The position numbers and the translations under genes were made by a program. A DNA stretch of 64,000 nt from Citrobacter koseri ATCC BAA-895. Its GTDB lineage: Bacteria > Pseudomonadota > Gammaproteobacteria > Enterobacterales > Enterobacteriaceae. Below the pieces are notes generated by a model. It did no database searches. It saw only the letters and a program-made list of their open reading frames with translations, and was not told the DNA's origin. Below are positions 27,074-36,317 of the stretch, in pieces; within the stretch, counting starts at the first letter, position 1; each line of letters opens with the position of its first letter. Location: positions 558,001-622,000 of the forward strand of contig NC_009792.1 in assembly GCF_000018045.1 (NCBI RefSeq), in the 5' to 3' direction.

Positions 27074-28540
27074 TTAATTTTTTAACGTATCAATGACCGC
27101 CTGATGCGCGCCATGTTGCGCAATGCGCCGCCAGGCTTGCTCAATGGCCTGCACAAACAGGGGATTTTTCACGAGATCCGTGCCGAAAACCTCCTGCAAC
27201 GACAGCAGCGCGCTAACCCGCTCCGCGTCACTGCTGCTTTCAACAAGCAGGCGAATTTTTTCGCTGAGCGGATCCCGAATATCAATCGTTGCACCAGCGT
27301 CGTCCACGCCGCTGACGTAGCGCATCCAGCCTGCGACGCCCAGCGCCAGCAGCGGCCAGTCACTCCCACGCGCCAGATGTTCGCGAATGCCTTCCAGCAT
27401 CCGCTGCGGTAATTTCTGGCTGCCGTCCATCGCGATTTGCCAGGTCCGGTGCTTCAGCGCCGGATTGGCGAAGCGTTCAATCAGGCTGGCGGCATAGCGG
27501 GATAAATCGACGTTGGTGATGCGCAATGTCGGCGCCTGTTCATTCATCATCAGGCGGTAAGCGGCCTCGCGAAACGCGCTGTCCTGCATACAATCGCTGA
27601 TGTGCTGGAATCCGGCCAGATAGCCGAGATACGCAAGGAACGAATGGCTGCCGTTGAGCATGCGTAGTTTCATTTGCTCCCAGGGCAGCACGTCATCAAC
27701 CATCTGCACGCCAGCGACTTCCCACTGCGGGCGGCCTGCCACAAAGTTATCTTCAATGACCCACTGTATAAACGGTTCACAACTGATGGCGCAGGGATCG
27801 GCGACGCCCAGCTCGCGGGTAATTTCGTCCAGCGACTCCTCTGTGGCGGCAGGCACGATTCTGTCTACCATCGTTCCCGGGAAGCTGACGTGCTGCTGAA
27901 TCCACGCCGCCAGCTCCGCCGCGCGTTTTTCCGCCATGCCCAGAACGGCGTTTTTAACCACATGGCCGTTATCCGGGATGTTATCGCAGGAGAGAACCGT
28001 GAAAGGCGACAACCCGCGCTCACGCCGACGATGCAGAGCCTCCACAAGAATCCCCGGCGCCGAGTGCGGCTCCGTGGGGTGTTGCATATCGTGAATAATG
28101 CGCGGGTTTGACACGTCGAGCGAACCGGTTGCCGGATCGATGCAATATCCTTTTTCGGTGATAGTGAGTGACACTATCGCCACCTGCGGCTCGCAGAACT
28201 TTTCGATAATAGCGGCAAGCGAATCCAGCTTTGCGTTCAGGCACTCCTTGACCGCGCCGACGATAATCGCCTGATTGCCGTTCGCGCCTTTTTCCAGCAC
28301 GGTGTACAAGTGATTCTGCTCGCGAAGCTGGCTCATCAGGCGATCGCCGCTGAACAGGCTGATCTCGCAGATCCCCCAGTCTCCGCCTTGCGCATTCAGC
28401 ACTCTGTCGGTCAATAATGCCTGATGGGCGCGGTGAAACGCGCCAAAACCGAAGTGCACAATCCGGGTTTGTAGTTGTTGTCGATCGTAGCGGGGCGTCT
28501 GTACGCCTTTCGGGAGTGGGGCAGAGGCAATAGTCTTCAT
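27074..28540 (-). CDS. yeiQ: YeiQ, fructuronate reductase/mannonate oxidoreductase family enzyme
   Basis: 488 residues from ATG 28540 (MKTIASAPLP start, K-12 length). Long-chain mannitol dehydrogenase family: NAD-binding HFGFGAFHRAHQA near residues 29-41 and catalytic segment KLRMLNGSHS. Likely interconverts D-fructuronate and D-mannonate with NAD(H). Its divergent neighbour here is uxuA, the next step of the same pathway, which supports this assignment; in K-12 yeiQ sits beside yeiP without uxuA. The shared 204-bp region has UxuR/ExuR-like sites. Confidence 0.92.
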   Translation of the reverse strand: MKTIASAPLPKGVQTPRYDRQQLQTRIVHFGFGAFHRAHQALLTDRVLNAQGGDWGICEISLFSGDRLMSQLREQNHLYTVLEKGANGNQAIIVGAVKECLNAKLDSLAAIIEKFCEPQVAIVSLTITEKGYCIDPATGSLDVSNPRIIHDMQHPTEPHSAPGILVEALHRRRERGLSPFTVLSCDNIPDNGHVVKNAVLGMAEKRAAELAAWIQQHVSFPGTMVDRIVPAATEESLDEITRELGVADPCAISCEPFIQWVIEDNFVAGRPQWEVAGVQMVDDVLPWEQMKLRMLNGSHSFLAYLGYLAGFQHISDCMQDSAFREAAYRLMMNEQAPTLRITNVDLSRYAASLIERFANPALKHRTWQIAMDGSQKLPQRMLEGIREHLARGSDWPLLALGVAGWMRYVSGVDDAGATIDIRDPLSEKIRLLVESSSDAERVSALLSLQEVFGTDLVKNPLFVQAIEQAWRRIAQHGAHQAVIDTLKN

Positions 28541-28603
28541 TAAGAACACACCTGATTAACCATTAATTAACAATGGTAGTGTAAAGTTATATGACACCAA
28601 ATT

Positions 28604-28621
28604 GAATTGGTATGCCGCATT
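28604..28621. promoter_or_regulatory. UxuR/ExuR-like operator 1 between yeiQ and uxuA
   Basis: GAATTGGTATGCCGCATT matches 13 of 18 positions of the AAATTGGTATACCAATTT-type hexuronate operator as I remember it. It is close to the yeiQ start side and could serve yeiQ. A further ACCAAATTGAATTGG palindrome-like stretch overlaps its left edge. Confidence 0.5.
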
Positions 28622-28632
28622 TATCCGGGGAT

Positions 28633-28648
28633 TGTGAGCTGGATCAAT
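28633..28648. promoter_or_regulatory. CRP-type site upstream of uxuA
   Basis: TGTGA-N6-TCAAT, close to TGTGA-N6-TCACA; centred about 60 bp before the transcription start predicted from the promoter at 28666-28693, the distance of a class I CRP site. Confidence 0.5.
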
Positions 28649-28665
28649 CAATCATGCGCCCTGCG

Positions 28666-28693
28666 TTGACCATTTACGCGATACCTGTATGGT
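28666..28693 (+). promoter_or_regulatory. Candidate uxuA promoter
   Basis: TTGACC at 28666-28671, 16-bp spacer, TATGGT at 28688-28693; start would fall near 28700, just before operator 2. Confidence 0.5.
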
Positions 28694-28713
28694 AGTCATC
28701 ACTCAGGTAAACT

Positions 28714-28731
28714 AATTTGGTATAACAACTT
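28714..28731. promoter_or_regulatory. UxuR/ExuR-like operator 2, overlapping uxuA leader
   Basis: AATTTGGTATAACAACTT matches 15 of 18 positions of the remembered UxuR/ExuR consensus and lies just before the uxuA ribosome binding site (GTGAGGTGAA), a natural place for repression. Confidence 0.6.
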
Positions 28732-28744
28732 GTGAGGTGAAGCA

Positions 28745-29935
28745 ATGGAACAAACCTGGCGTTGGTACGGGCCTAACGATCCGGTATCGCTTGATGATGT
28801 GCGTCAGGCTGGCGCAACGGGGGTTGTGACGGCATTGCACCACATTCCGAACGGTGATGTGTGGCCGGTTGAAGAGATTAAAAAGCGCCAGGCCATTCTG
28901 GCTGAGAAAGGGCTGACCTGGTCTGTTGTCGAAAGTATTCCGGTGCATGAAGAGATTAAAACACGCTCCGGGCAGTACCAGACCTGGATTGCAAATTATC
29001 AGCAAAGCATCCGTAATCTGGCCGCCTGCGGTATTGATACCGTGTGCTACAACTTTATGCCGATTCTCGACTGGACGCGTACCGACCTTGAATATCCGTT
29101 GCCCGATGGTTCCAGAGCGCTGCGTTTCGATCAGATTGCCTTTGCGGCTTTCGAACTGCACATCCTGAAGCGTGACGGCGCGCAAGCGGACTACAGCGAA
29201 GAAGAGCAGCGCCAGGCGCTGGACTACTTCAACGCCATGAGCGCTGCGGATATCGAAAAACTGACCCGGAATATTATCGCCGGGCTGCCTGGCGCTGAAG
29301 AGGGTTATACGCTGGATCAGTTCCGTGCGCGTCTGGCGGAATATAACGGTATCAGCAAAGAGGATTTACGCGAAAATATGGCGGTATTCCTGCGTGCGAT
29401 TGTGCCGGTGGCAGAAGAAGTCGGCGTGCGCCTGGCGGTGCATCCTGACGATCCGCCGCGCCCCATCCTCGGCCTGCCGCGCATCGTTTCTACCATTGAA
29501 GATATGCAGTGGCTGAAAGAAACCGTAGACAGCATTAACAACGGGTTCACCATGTGTACCGGTTCGTACGGCGTACGCGCGGATAACGACCTGGTGAAAA
29601 TGATCGAGACGTTTGGCGACCGCATTCACTTTACCCATTTACGCTCAACCTGCCGTGAAGATAACCCGAAAACCTTCCACGAAGGCGCGCATTTGCAAGG
29701 GGATGTCGATATGGTCGCGGTGATTACCGCAATTCTTACGGAAGAACAGCGTCGTAAGCTGGCAGGCGATCTGCGTCCGATCCCAATGCGCCCGGATCAC
29801 GGTCATCAGATGCTTGACGATCTGCATAAGAAAACCAACCCCGGCTACTCCGCTATTGGTCGTCTGAAAGGGCTGGCGGAAATTCGAGGCGTTGAACTGG
29901 CGCTGAAAAAGACCCAGTTCCGCGATTTGCTGTAA
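28745..29935 (+). CDS. uxuA: UxuA, D-mannonate dehydratase
   Basis: 396 residues, very similar over its full length to E. coli UxuA (MEQTWRWYGPNDPVSL start; TALHHIPNG and IPMRPDHGHQ motifs carrying metal-binding His/Asp). Converts D-mannonate to 2-keto-3-deoxygluconate in glucuronate catabolism. In K-12 uxuA lies far away, next to uxuB; here it is divergent from yeiQ, giving a compact mannonate module. Followed by its own terminator. Confidence 0.96.
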   Translation: MEQTWRWYGPNDPVSLDDVRQAGATGVVTALHHIPNGDVWPVEEIKKRQAILAEKGLTWSVVESIPVHEEIKTRSGQYQTWIANYQQSIRNLAACGIDTVCYNFMPILDWTRTDLEYPLPDGSRALRFDQIAFAAFELHILKRDGAQADYSEEEQRQALDYFNAMSAADIEKLTRNIIAGLPGAEEGYTLDQFRARLAEYNGISKEDLRENMAVFLRAIVPVAEEVGVRLAVHPDDPPRPILGLPRIVSTIEDMQWLKETVDSINNGFTMCTGSYGVRADNDLVKMIETFGDRIHFTHLRSTCREDNPKTFHEGAHLQGDVDMVAVITAILTEEQRRKLAGDLRPIPMRPDHGHQMLDDLHKKTNPGYSAIGRLKGLAEIRGVELALKKTQFRDLL

Positions 29936-29951
29936 CACTTGTTGGTCATAA

Positions 29952-29981
29952 AAAAGGACAGCCCTGGCTGTCCTTTTTTGT
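29952..29981. terminator. Bidirectional terminator between uxuA and efpL
   Basis: Stem AAAAGGACAGCC/GGCTGTCCTTTT with 2-nt loop, A-run on one side and T-run on the other; sits between convergent uxuA (+) and yeiP (-). Confidence 0.92.
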
Positions 29982-30002
29982 TGGTGCGTCGGCGACGGGC
30001 GC

Positions 30003-30575
30003 TTAGTCCGCGCGGCCCATGTAGCGGCGTTCTTCAATGTGAATACGGATTTTTTCACCGGCGCTCAGGTATTCCGGCACCTGAATCACCAGACCGGTGC
30101 TCAGCGTTGCGGGTTTGTTGCGGGCGCTGGCTGACGCGCCTTTAATGCCCGGTGCGGTTTCCACGATTTCCAGATCAACCGTCTGCGGCAGTTCGAGCGC
30201 CAGCAACTGACCGTCCCAGGTCAGCACCTGCATATCCGGCATTCCGCCTTCAGGAATAAACAGCAGCTCTTCTTCAATCTGATCTTTGGTGAAGGTATAC
30301 GGGGTATAGTCTTCTTTATCCATGAACACATATTCGTTGCCGTCGATATAAGAGAAATCGACGCCACGGCGGCTCAGGGTGACGGTATCAACGATGTCGT
30401 CGCCTTTGAAACGCTCTTCGACTTTCAGACCCGTACGGACGTCGGAAAAACGCATTTTGTACAGCGTCGCGGCACCGCGGGCGGTCGGTGACTGAATATC
30501 AATATCTTTTACAATCAGCAGTTTGCCGTTGTAGTTCAGTACCATACCTTTTTTAATTTCGTTCGCTCTTGGCAT
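30003..30575 (-). CDS. yeiP: EfpL (YeiP), elongation factor P-like protein
   Basis: 190 residues with the three beta-barrel domains of EF-P. The loop that carries the modified lysine in EF-P reads SPTARGAAT, with arginine R33 at the tip, diagnostic of the YeiP/EfpL branch. EfpL helps ribosomes through proline-containing and related stalling motifs. The domain boundaries and length equal K-12. Divergent from yeiW. Confidence 0.95.
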   Translation of the reverse strand: MPRANEIKKGMVLNYNGKLLIVKDIDIQSPTARGAATLYKMRFSDVRTGLKVEERFKGDDIVDTVTLSRRGVDFSYIDGNEYVFMDKEDYTPYTFTKDQIEEELLFIPEGGMPDMQVLTWDGQLLALELPQTVDLEIVETAPGIKGASASARNKPATLSTGLVIQVPEYLSAGEKIRIHIEERRYMGRAD

Positions 30576-30727
30576 CGAAAAAATCCTGTTGTAGAGAATG
30601 TCTAAAATATCGCGTCAAACTACTCGCGCCGGGCGATTCAGGCAAGTGGAATTCACATATCCCGGATGATTTTGTGTATACTGTTCGCCCACTTCCAGTC
30701 CGGTGGCTTACGAATAGAGAATACTGT

Positions 30728-30982
30728 ATGGAATGCCGCCCGGATTGCGGAGCATGTTGCACCGCGCCTTCAATCTCCAGTCCCATTCCGGGTATGCCTG
30801 ACGGTAAACCCGCAAACACGCCGTGCGTCCAGCTTGATGAACATCAACGCTGTAAGATCTTCGGTTCGCCGCTGCGTCCAAAGGTCTGCGCAGGCCTGCA
30901 ACCCAGCGCCGATATGTGCGGTCAGACAAGGGCGCAGGCAATGATCTACCTCATTGAACTGGAAACGCTCACAGCGCCTTAA
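30728..30982 (+). CDS. yeiW: YeiW, small cysteine-rich YkgJ-family protein
   Basis: 84 residues from ATG 30728; an open frame extends upstream to 30569 but overlaps the efpL promoter and has no family similarity. Eight cysteines including CRPDCGACC at the N-terminus and CxIFxxRPxxC-like KIFGSPLRPKVC further on, the zinc/iron cluster-binding UPF0153/YkgJ pattern. Function unknown. Converges on setB with stops overlapping. Confidence 0.85.
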   Translation: MECRPDCGACCTAPSISSPIPGMPDGKPANTPCVQLDEHQRCKIFGSPLRPKVCAGLQPSADMCGQTRAQAMIYLIELETLTAP

Positions 30983-32160
30983 ACGTCTTTAATGCGTGCC
31001 AGACAAACCATCGTCGCGAGAGCCATCACCAGCGCAAACCAGAATACGGCGTGGTAATTCCAGATTTCCGCCGCAATCCCCGCCAGCGATCCGGCGATAA
31101 TCCAGCCTACGCGGATGGTATTGGTATACAGCGTGGTTGCTGAACCCGCCTGGCCGGGCATCAGATCCTGAAAATAGAGCATCCCGATGCCGCCGAGAAT
31201 GCCGATGTAAATTGCGTTCAGCAACTGCAAGCCGAGCAGAACGACAGGCGAGTGCGCCAGCAGCATACCCGCGTAAAAACAAAACCCCGCCACGATGGCG
31301 ATCCGCATCAGCAGGCGTTTTCCCAGCCGTTTAGCAAAATAACCTGCAATCAACATGGTGGGAATTTCCAGCCCGGCGGCAGTCCCCATCATGACGCCGG
31401 CAAGTTTTTCCGGCAGATGCAGTTCGTTAATGATAAACAGCGGCATATTAATGATATAGAGGCTGTTGGTTCCCCACATTAATGTGCAGATAACAAAAAG
31501 CAGCAGCGTATCGCGGCGATTACGGCGCGGCGCTTCAAGGGTTCCGGCAGCAAGCGGCGCATCTTTACGCATTGACGGTAAAAACAACCAGACCATTACG
31601 CCACAGACGACAAACGCCGCCGCCGCGCTCAGGTACATCACGGTAAAGCTGAACCCCATCGCCAGCGCATAGGCCAGCGGCGGCCCGATCACCCACGCCA
31701 GCGAAACCTGGGCGCGCAATATCGAGCTGAACATCACGGCTTCGCGACCGGTGCGATCGGCATGTTCGCGGGCAAGGGCGAACATTTGCGGGTTCGCGGT
31801 CGAACCAAAACTACTCAGGAAAACGCCGACGAACAGCAAAATAAAATAGTTGCGGTTCCAGGCAAACAGCACGCAGGCCAACATGCCCAGCACACAGCAA
31901 AAAACGATCAGGCTTTTGCGATCGCCTTTTTTGTCGGAGCGCCCGGCCAGAAACTGGCTCACCAGAATGCCGATAACGGCGCTGCCAGTAAAAAAGAAGC
32001 CAACCATGCCCGGACGAGCGTGTACCTCATCCGTCAGAAAAAGACTGAGCGTCGGCGTCTGTAACGCACCGGCGATACCCGTCAGAAACGCGACGAACAG
32101 GAATGCCGAAGACGTCAAATCAAACGTTTTTGGTGTGGCGGCAACGGGGGTGTTATGCAT
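30979..32160 (-). CDS. setB: SetB, MFS sugar efflux transporter
   Basis: 393 residues with 12 membrane helices, SET family (SetA/SetB/SetC). Motif A-type loop LAGRSDKKGDRKSL after helix 2. Exports lactose/glucose-type sugars in E. coli and was also linked to chromosome segregation through MreB. Divergent from the fru operon. Confidence 0.92.
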   Translation of the reverse strand: MHNTPVAATPKTFDLTSSAFLFVAFLTGIAGALQTPTLSLFLTDEVHARPGMVGFFFTGSAVIGILVSQFLAGRSDKKGDRKSLIVFCCVLGMLACVLFAWNRNYFILLFVGVFLSSFGSTANPQMFALAREHADRTGREAVMFSSILRAQVSLAWVIGPPLAYALAMGFSFTVMYLSAAAAFVVCGVMVWLFLPSMRKDAPLAAGTLEAPRRNRRDTLLLFVICTLMWGTNSLYIINMPLFIINELHLPEKLAGVMMGTAAGLEIPTMLIAGYFAKRLGKRLLMRIAIVAGFCFYAGMLLAHSPVVLLGLQLLNAIYIGILGGIGMLYFQDLMPGQAGSATTLYTNTIRVGWIIAGSLAGIAAEIWNYHAVFWFALVMALATMVCLARIKDV

Positions 32161-32427
32161 GTTTCTGTATCAGTGGTGTGAAGAGACGCGGAGTTTACGC
32201 TGCTCGTCAGGAAATAAACAGGTGCCCAAATCAAAATCGCCACAAAAAATCAAAATAGCATTTCAGTCTATGAGGGGAAGATGCTGACGGTGCTGAAACA
32301 GATCGTTTTACGGGCAATTCATTTCAGCATTTATTACCTTCCTGAATGAAAAGTGTGCTTTATCTCTAAATTCTGTCATCAATTTTACGACTTTACTTGC
32401 GTGCTGAAGCAGAAAGCGCAAGACTTC

Positions 32428-32442
32428 TTGAAACGTTTCAGC
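32428..32442. promoter_or_regulatory. Cra (FruR) operator 1 of fruBKA
   Basis: TTGAAACGTTTCAGC is the complement of the GCTGAAACGTTTCA consensus, an essentially perfect Cra site about 100 bp before fruB. Confidence 0.9.
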
Positions 32443-32493
32443 GCTATTTTGTTTTTGGTTACAAGTCAGATTAGCGCCTTTTTTCTCATGTTA

Positions 32494-32509
32494 GCTGAAT
32501 CGTTTCAAG
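32494..32509. promoter_or_regulatory. Cra (FruR) operator 2 of fruBKA
   Basis: GCTGAATCGTTTCAAG matches the Cra consensus with one change, 66 bp after operator 1. Two sites at this distance are the known arrangement upstream of fruB in E. coli; fructose 1-phosphate made by FruA/FruB relieves repression. Confidence 0.9.
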
Positions 32510-32529
32510 TTCAGCAGGAGGGGAGAACT

Positions 32530-33660
32530 ATGTTCCAGTTATCGGTTCAGGACATTCATCCGGGCGAACAGGCCGGAAACAAAGAAGAGGCCATTCGTCA
32601 GGTTGCCGCTGCGTTAGTGCAGGCGGGCAACGTCGCAGACGGCTACGTCGACGGCATGCTGGCGCGTGAGCAACAGACATCCACTTTCCTTGGCAACGGT
32701 ATCGCCATTCCGCACGGAACGACCGACACGCGCGATCAGGTGCTGAAAACTGGCGTGCAGGTGTTCCAGTTTCCGCAGGGCGTAACCTGGGGCGAAGGGC
32801 AAGTGGCCTATGTGGCGATTGGTATTGCCGCCAGCTCCGATGAGCATCTCGGGTTGCTGCGTCAGCTGACGCACGTATTAAGCGATGACTCTGTGGCTGA
32901 ACAGCTGAAATCCGCCACGACGGCAGAAGAACTGCGCGCGTTGCTGATGGGTGAAAAGCAGAGCGAACAGTTGAAGCTGGATAACGACACCCTGACGCTG
33001 GATGTGGTGGCCAGCGATCTGGTGACGCTACAGGCGCTGAACGCCGCGCGCCTGAAAGAAGCAGGTGCTGTGGATGCCGCGTTTGTCGCCAGAACCATCA
33101 ATGAACAGCCGATGAATCTCGGCCAGGGCATCTGGCTGAACGACAGCGCGGACGGCAACCTGCGCAGCGCTATCGCTGTGAGCCGTGCGGCTACGGCGTT
33201 TGACGTAGAGGGCGAAGCGGCTGCGCTGCTGGTGACTGTCGCGATGAATGACGATCAGCCCGTCGCCGTGCTGAAGCGCCTTGGCGATCTGCTGCTGAAC
33301 AATAAAGCTGACCGTTTGCTGAAAGCGGATGCCGCCACCGTGCTGGCGCTGCTGACCAGTGATGAAGCATTGACTGACGACGTGCTGAGCGCCGAATTTG
33401 TCGTGCGCAATGAGCATGGCTTACACGCTCGTCCGGGCACCATGCTGGTGAATACCATTAAACAATTTAATAGCGAAATTACCGTGGCAAACCTTGATGG
33501 AACCGGAAAACCGGCAAATGGACGTAGTTTGATGAAAGTGGTGGCGTTGGGCGTGAAGAAAGGCCATCGCCTGCGCTTTACGGCGCAGGGCGAAGATGCT
33601 GAACAGGCGCTGAAAGCGATTGGCGACGCCATTGCCGCTGGTCTTGGGGAGGGCGCGTAA
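32530..33660 (+). CDS. fruB: FruB, fructose-specific PTS IIA-HPr fusion (diphosphoryl transfer protein)
   Basis: 376 residues from ATG 32530 behind AGGAGGGG; an in-frame start at 32353 lies upstream of the Cra operators and is rejected. N-terminal EIIA(Fru) with H62 (AIPHGTT), a middle linker domain, and a C-terminal HPr-like FPr domain with H299 (GLHARPG). Relays phosphate from EI to FruA for fructose uptake. Start overlaps nothing; stop overlaps fruK by one base. Confidence 0.97.
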   Translation: MFQLSVQDIHPGEQAGNKEEAIRQVAAALVQAGNVADGYVDGMLAREQQTSTFLGNGIAIPHGTTDTRDQVLKTGVQVFQFPQGVTWGEGQVAYVAIGIAASSDEHLGLLRQLTHVLSDDSVAEQLKSATTAEELRALLMGEKQSEQLKLDNDTLTLDVVASDLVTLQALNAARLKEAGAVDAAFVARTINEQPMNLGQGIWLNDSADGNLRSAIAVSRAATAFDVEGEAAALLVTVAMNDDQPVAVLKRLGDLLLNNKADRLLKADAATVLALLTSDEALTDDVLSAEFVVRNEHGLHARPGTMLVNTIKQFNSEITVANLDGTGKPANGRSLMKVVALGVKKGHRLRFTAQGEDAEQALKAIGDAIAAGLGEGA

Positions 33661-34598
33661 TGAGCAGACGTGTTGCTACTATCACCCTTAATCCGGCATA
33701 CGACCTGGTCGGTTTCTGCCCGGAGATTGAACGCGGCGAAGTGAACCTGGTGAAAACCACGGGTCTGCATGCGGCGGGTAAAGGCATCAACGTTGCCAGG
33801 GTTCTGAAAGATTTAGGTATTGATGTCACGGTTGGCGGTTTCCTGGGTAAAGACAACCAGGACGGTTTCCAGCAGTTGTTCAGCGAGCTGGGCATTGCCA
33901 ACCGTTTTCAGGTGGTGCAGGGGCGTACCCGCATCAACGTTAAGCTGACGGAAAAAGACGGTGAAGTGACCGACTTTAACTTCTCCGGTTTTGACGTGAC
34001 TCCGGCTGACTGGGAACGTTTTGTGAACGATTCGCTGAGCTGGCTGGGTCAGTTCGATATGGTCTGCGTCAGCGGCAGCTTGCCGACAGGCGTCAGCCCG
34101 GAAGCGTTTACCGACTGGATGACGCGTCTGCGTAGCCAGTGCCCATGCATTATCTTTGATAGTAGTCGTGAAGCGTTGGTGGCGGGTCTGAAAGCGGCGC
34201 CGTGGCTGGTGAAACCGAACCGTCGTGAATTAGAAATCTGGGCAGGCCGTAAGCTGCCGGAAATGAAAGATGTGATCGACGCGGCGCACGCCCTGCGTGA
34301 GCAAGGTATTGCGCATGTGGTGATCTCTCTCGGTGCGGAAGGGGCGCTGTGGGTGAACGCATCCGGCGAATGGATCGCGAAGCCACCGTCCGTTGATGTG
34401 GTGAGTACCGTAGGTGCAGGGGATTCTATGGTTGGCGGTCTGATTTACGGCCTGCTGATGCGTGAATCCAGTGAACATACGTTGCGTCTGGCGACAGCCG
34501 TTGCCGCGCTTGCGGTAAGCCAGAGCAATGTGGGCATTACCGATCGTCCTCAGTTGGCCGCAATGATGGCGCGCGTCGACTTAAAACCGTTTAACTGA
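33660..34598 (+). CDS. fruK: FruK, 1-phosphofructokinase
   Basis: 312 residues, PfkB family; substrate loop GKGINVARVL near the N-terminus and ATP/catalytic motif TVGAGDSM with the catalytic aspartate near residue 255. Converts fructose 1-phosphate to fructose 1,6-bisphosphate; its substrate is also the Cra inducer. Overlaps fruB by a base, and fruA follows after 16 bp. Confidence 0.97.
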   Translation: MSRRVATITLNPAYDLVGFCPEIERGEVNLVKTTGLHAAGKGINVARVLKDLGIDVTVGGFLGKDNQDGFQQLFSELGIANRFQVVQGRTRINVKLTEKDGEVTDFNFSGFDVTPADWERFVNDSLSWLGQFDMVCVSGSLPTGVSPEAFTDWMTRLRSQCPCIIFDSSREALVAGLKAAPWLVKPNRRELEIWAGRKLPEMKDVIDAAHALREQGIAHVVISLGAEGALWVNASGEWIAKPPSVDVVSTVGAGDSMVGGLIYGLLMRESSEHTLRLATAVAALAVSQSNVGITDRPQLAAMMARVDLKPFN

Positions 34599-34614
34599 CA
34601 GCAGGAGAGGCATA

Positions 34615-36306
34615 ATGAAAACGCTGCTGATTATTGACGCCAATCTCGGCCAGGCTCGCGCTTACATGGCGAAGACCCTGCTCGGCGCGGCGGCACATAA
34701 AGCAAATCTGGAAATTATCGACAATCCGAATGACGCAGAGTTGGCCATTGTGTTGGCTGACGCTGTGCCGAACGACAGCGCGCTGAACGGTAAAAAAGTC
34801 TGGCTGGGCGATATTGCCCGTGCCGTGGCGCACCCGGAACTGTTCCTCAATGAAGCGAAAGGACACGCGACGCCATACAGCGCGCCGACAGCGGTTGCCG
34901 CCCCGGCAGCGGCCAGCGGCCCGAAACGCGTCGTGGCGGTGACGGCGTGTCCGACAGGCGTCGCGCATACCTTTATGGCGGCTGAGGCGATTGAAACCGA
35001 AGCGAAAAAACGTGGCTGGTGGGTGAAGGTCGAAACCCGTGGCTCCGTGGGCGCAGGCAATGCCATCACGCCGGAAGAGGTTGCGGAAGCGGATTTGGTG
35101 ATCGTGGCGGCTGACATCGAAGTGGATCTGGCGAAGTTTGCCGGAAAACCGATGTACCGTACATCAACCGGCCTGGCGCTGAAGAAAACCGCGCAGGAAC
35201 TGGACAAAGCCGTAGCGGAAGCGACGCCGTATGCGCCTACGGGCAAAGCGCAGGCCGCCGCGACAGAAGGGAAAAAAGAGAGCGCTGGCGCATATCGCCA
35301 TCTGCTGACGGGCGTTTCCTACATGCTGCCAATGGTGGTTGCGGGTGGGTTGTGTATCGCGCTCTCCTTTGCGTTTGGTATTGAGGCGTTTAAAGAAGAA
35401 GGTACGCTGGCTGCGGCACTGATGCAGATCGGCGGCGGTTCCGCCTTCGCGCTAATGGTGCCAGTGCTGGCGGGATATATCGCGTTTTCCATTGCGGATC
35501 GTCCAGGCCTGACGCCGGGTCTTATCGGCGGTATGCTGGCGGTGAGCACCGGATCTGGCTTTATCGGCGGTATTATCGCGGGCTTCCTGGCCGGTTATGT
35601 CGCGAAACTTATCAGCACTAAACTAAAACTTCCGCAGAGTATGGAAGCGCTGAAACCGATCCTGATCATTCCACTGATTTCCAGTCTGATTGTTGGTCTG
35701 GCGATGATTTACCTTATCGGTAAACCGGTTGCCGGCATTCTAGAAGGGCTGACTCACTGGCTGCAAACGATGGGGACGGCGAATGCGGTACTGCTGGGCG
35801 CGATCCTCGGCGGTATGATGTGTACTGATATGGGCGGCCCGGTTAACAAAGCGGCGTATGCGTTCGGTGTTGGTCTGCTGAGTACCCAGACCTATGCGCC
35901 GATGGCGGCCATTATGGCGGCAGGCATGGTTCCTCCGCTGGCTCTTGGGCTGGCAACTCTGGTTGCGCGTCGTAAGTTCGACAAGGCGCAGCAGGAAGGG
36001 GGCAAAGCCGCGCTGGTGCTGGGGCTGTGCTTCATTACCGAAGGCGCGATCCCGTTTGCGGCGCGCGACCCGATGCGTGTCCTGCCATGCTGTATCGTCG
36101 GCGGCGCGCTGACAGGCGCAATCTCAATGTGGGTTGGCGCGAAACTGATGGCGCCGCACGGCGGTCTGTTTGTGCTGCTGATTCCTGGCGCGATTACACC
36201 GGTGCTGGGCTATCTGCTGGCGATTGTTGCGGGTACGCTGGTTGCCGGTCTGGCCTATGCGTTCCTGAAACGCCCGGAAGCTGAAGTTATCGCGAAAGCG
36301 GCATAA
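34615..36306 (+). CDS. fruA: FruA, fructose-specific PTS enzyme IIB'BC
   Basis: 563 residues: a non-phosphorylated IIB' duplicate (1 to about 100), IIB with phosphorylated C112 in TACPTGVAHTF, then a IIC membrane domain (about 225-555, around eight to ten helices). Imports fructose as fructose 1-phosphate. Preceded by AGGAGAGG. Last gene of fruBKA; followed by a BIME. Confidence 0.97.
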   Translation: MKTLLIIDANLGQARAYMAKTLLGAAAHKANLEIIDNPNDAELAIVLADAVPNDSALNGKKVWLGDIARAVAHPELFLNEAKGHATPYSAPTAVAAPAAASGPKRVVAVTACPTGVAHTFMAAEAIETEAKKRGWWVKVETRGSVGAGNAITPEEVAEADLVIVAADIEVDLAKFAGKPMYRTSTGLALKKTAQELDKAVAEATPYAPTGKAQAAATEGKKESAGAYRHLLTGVSYMLPMVVAGGLCIALSFAFGIEAFKEEGTLAAALMQIGGGSAFALMVPVLAGYIAFSIADRPGLTPGLIGGMLAVSTGSGFIGGIIAGFLAGYVAKLISTKLKLPQSMEALKPILIIPLISSLIVGLAMIYLIGKPVAGILEGLTHWLQTMGTANAVLLGAILGGMMCTDMGGPVNKAAYAFGVGLLSTQTYAPMAAIMAAGMVPPLALGLATLVARRKFDKAQQEGGKAALVLGLCFITEGAIPFAARDPMRVLPCCIVGGALTGAISMWVGAKLMAPHGGLFVLLIPGAITPVLGYLLAIVAGTLVAGLAYAFLKRPEAEVIAKAA

Positions 36307-36317
36307 TGTAAAACCTT

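Larger units (their letters stand above)
32161..32529. other. setB-fruB regulatory region
   Basis: 369 bp between divergent setB and fruB. The left part near setB is AT-rich and featureless to my eye; the right 110 bp hold the two Cra operators listed separately and the AGGAGGGG ribosome binding site of fruB. I could not place a single best promoter. Confidence 0.5.

Noticed and set aside
30569..30982. 137-residue version of YeiW
   Set aside because: The extra N-terminal part overlaps the efpL promoter region and lacks family similarity; ATG 30728 gives the K-12 length.
32353..32529. N-terminal extension of FruB
   Set aside because: It would cover the two Cra operators; the ATG at 32530 has a strong ribosome binding site and known N-terminus.
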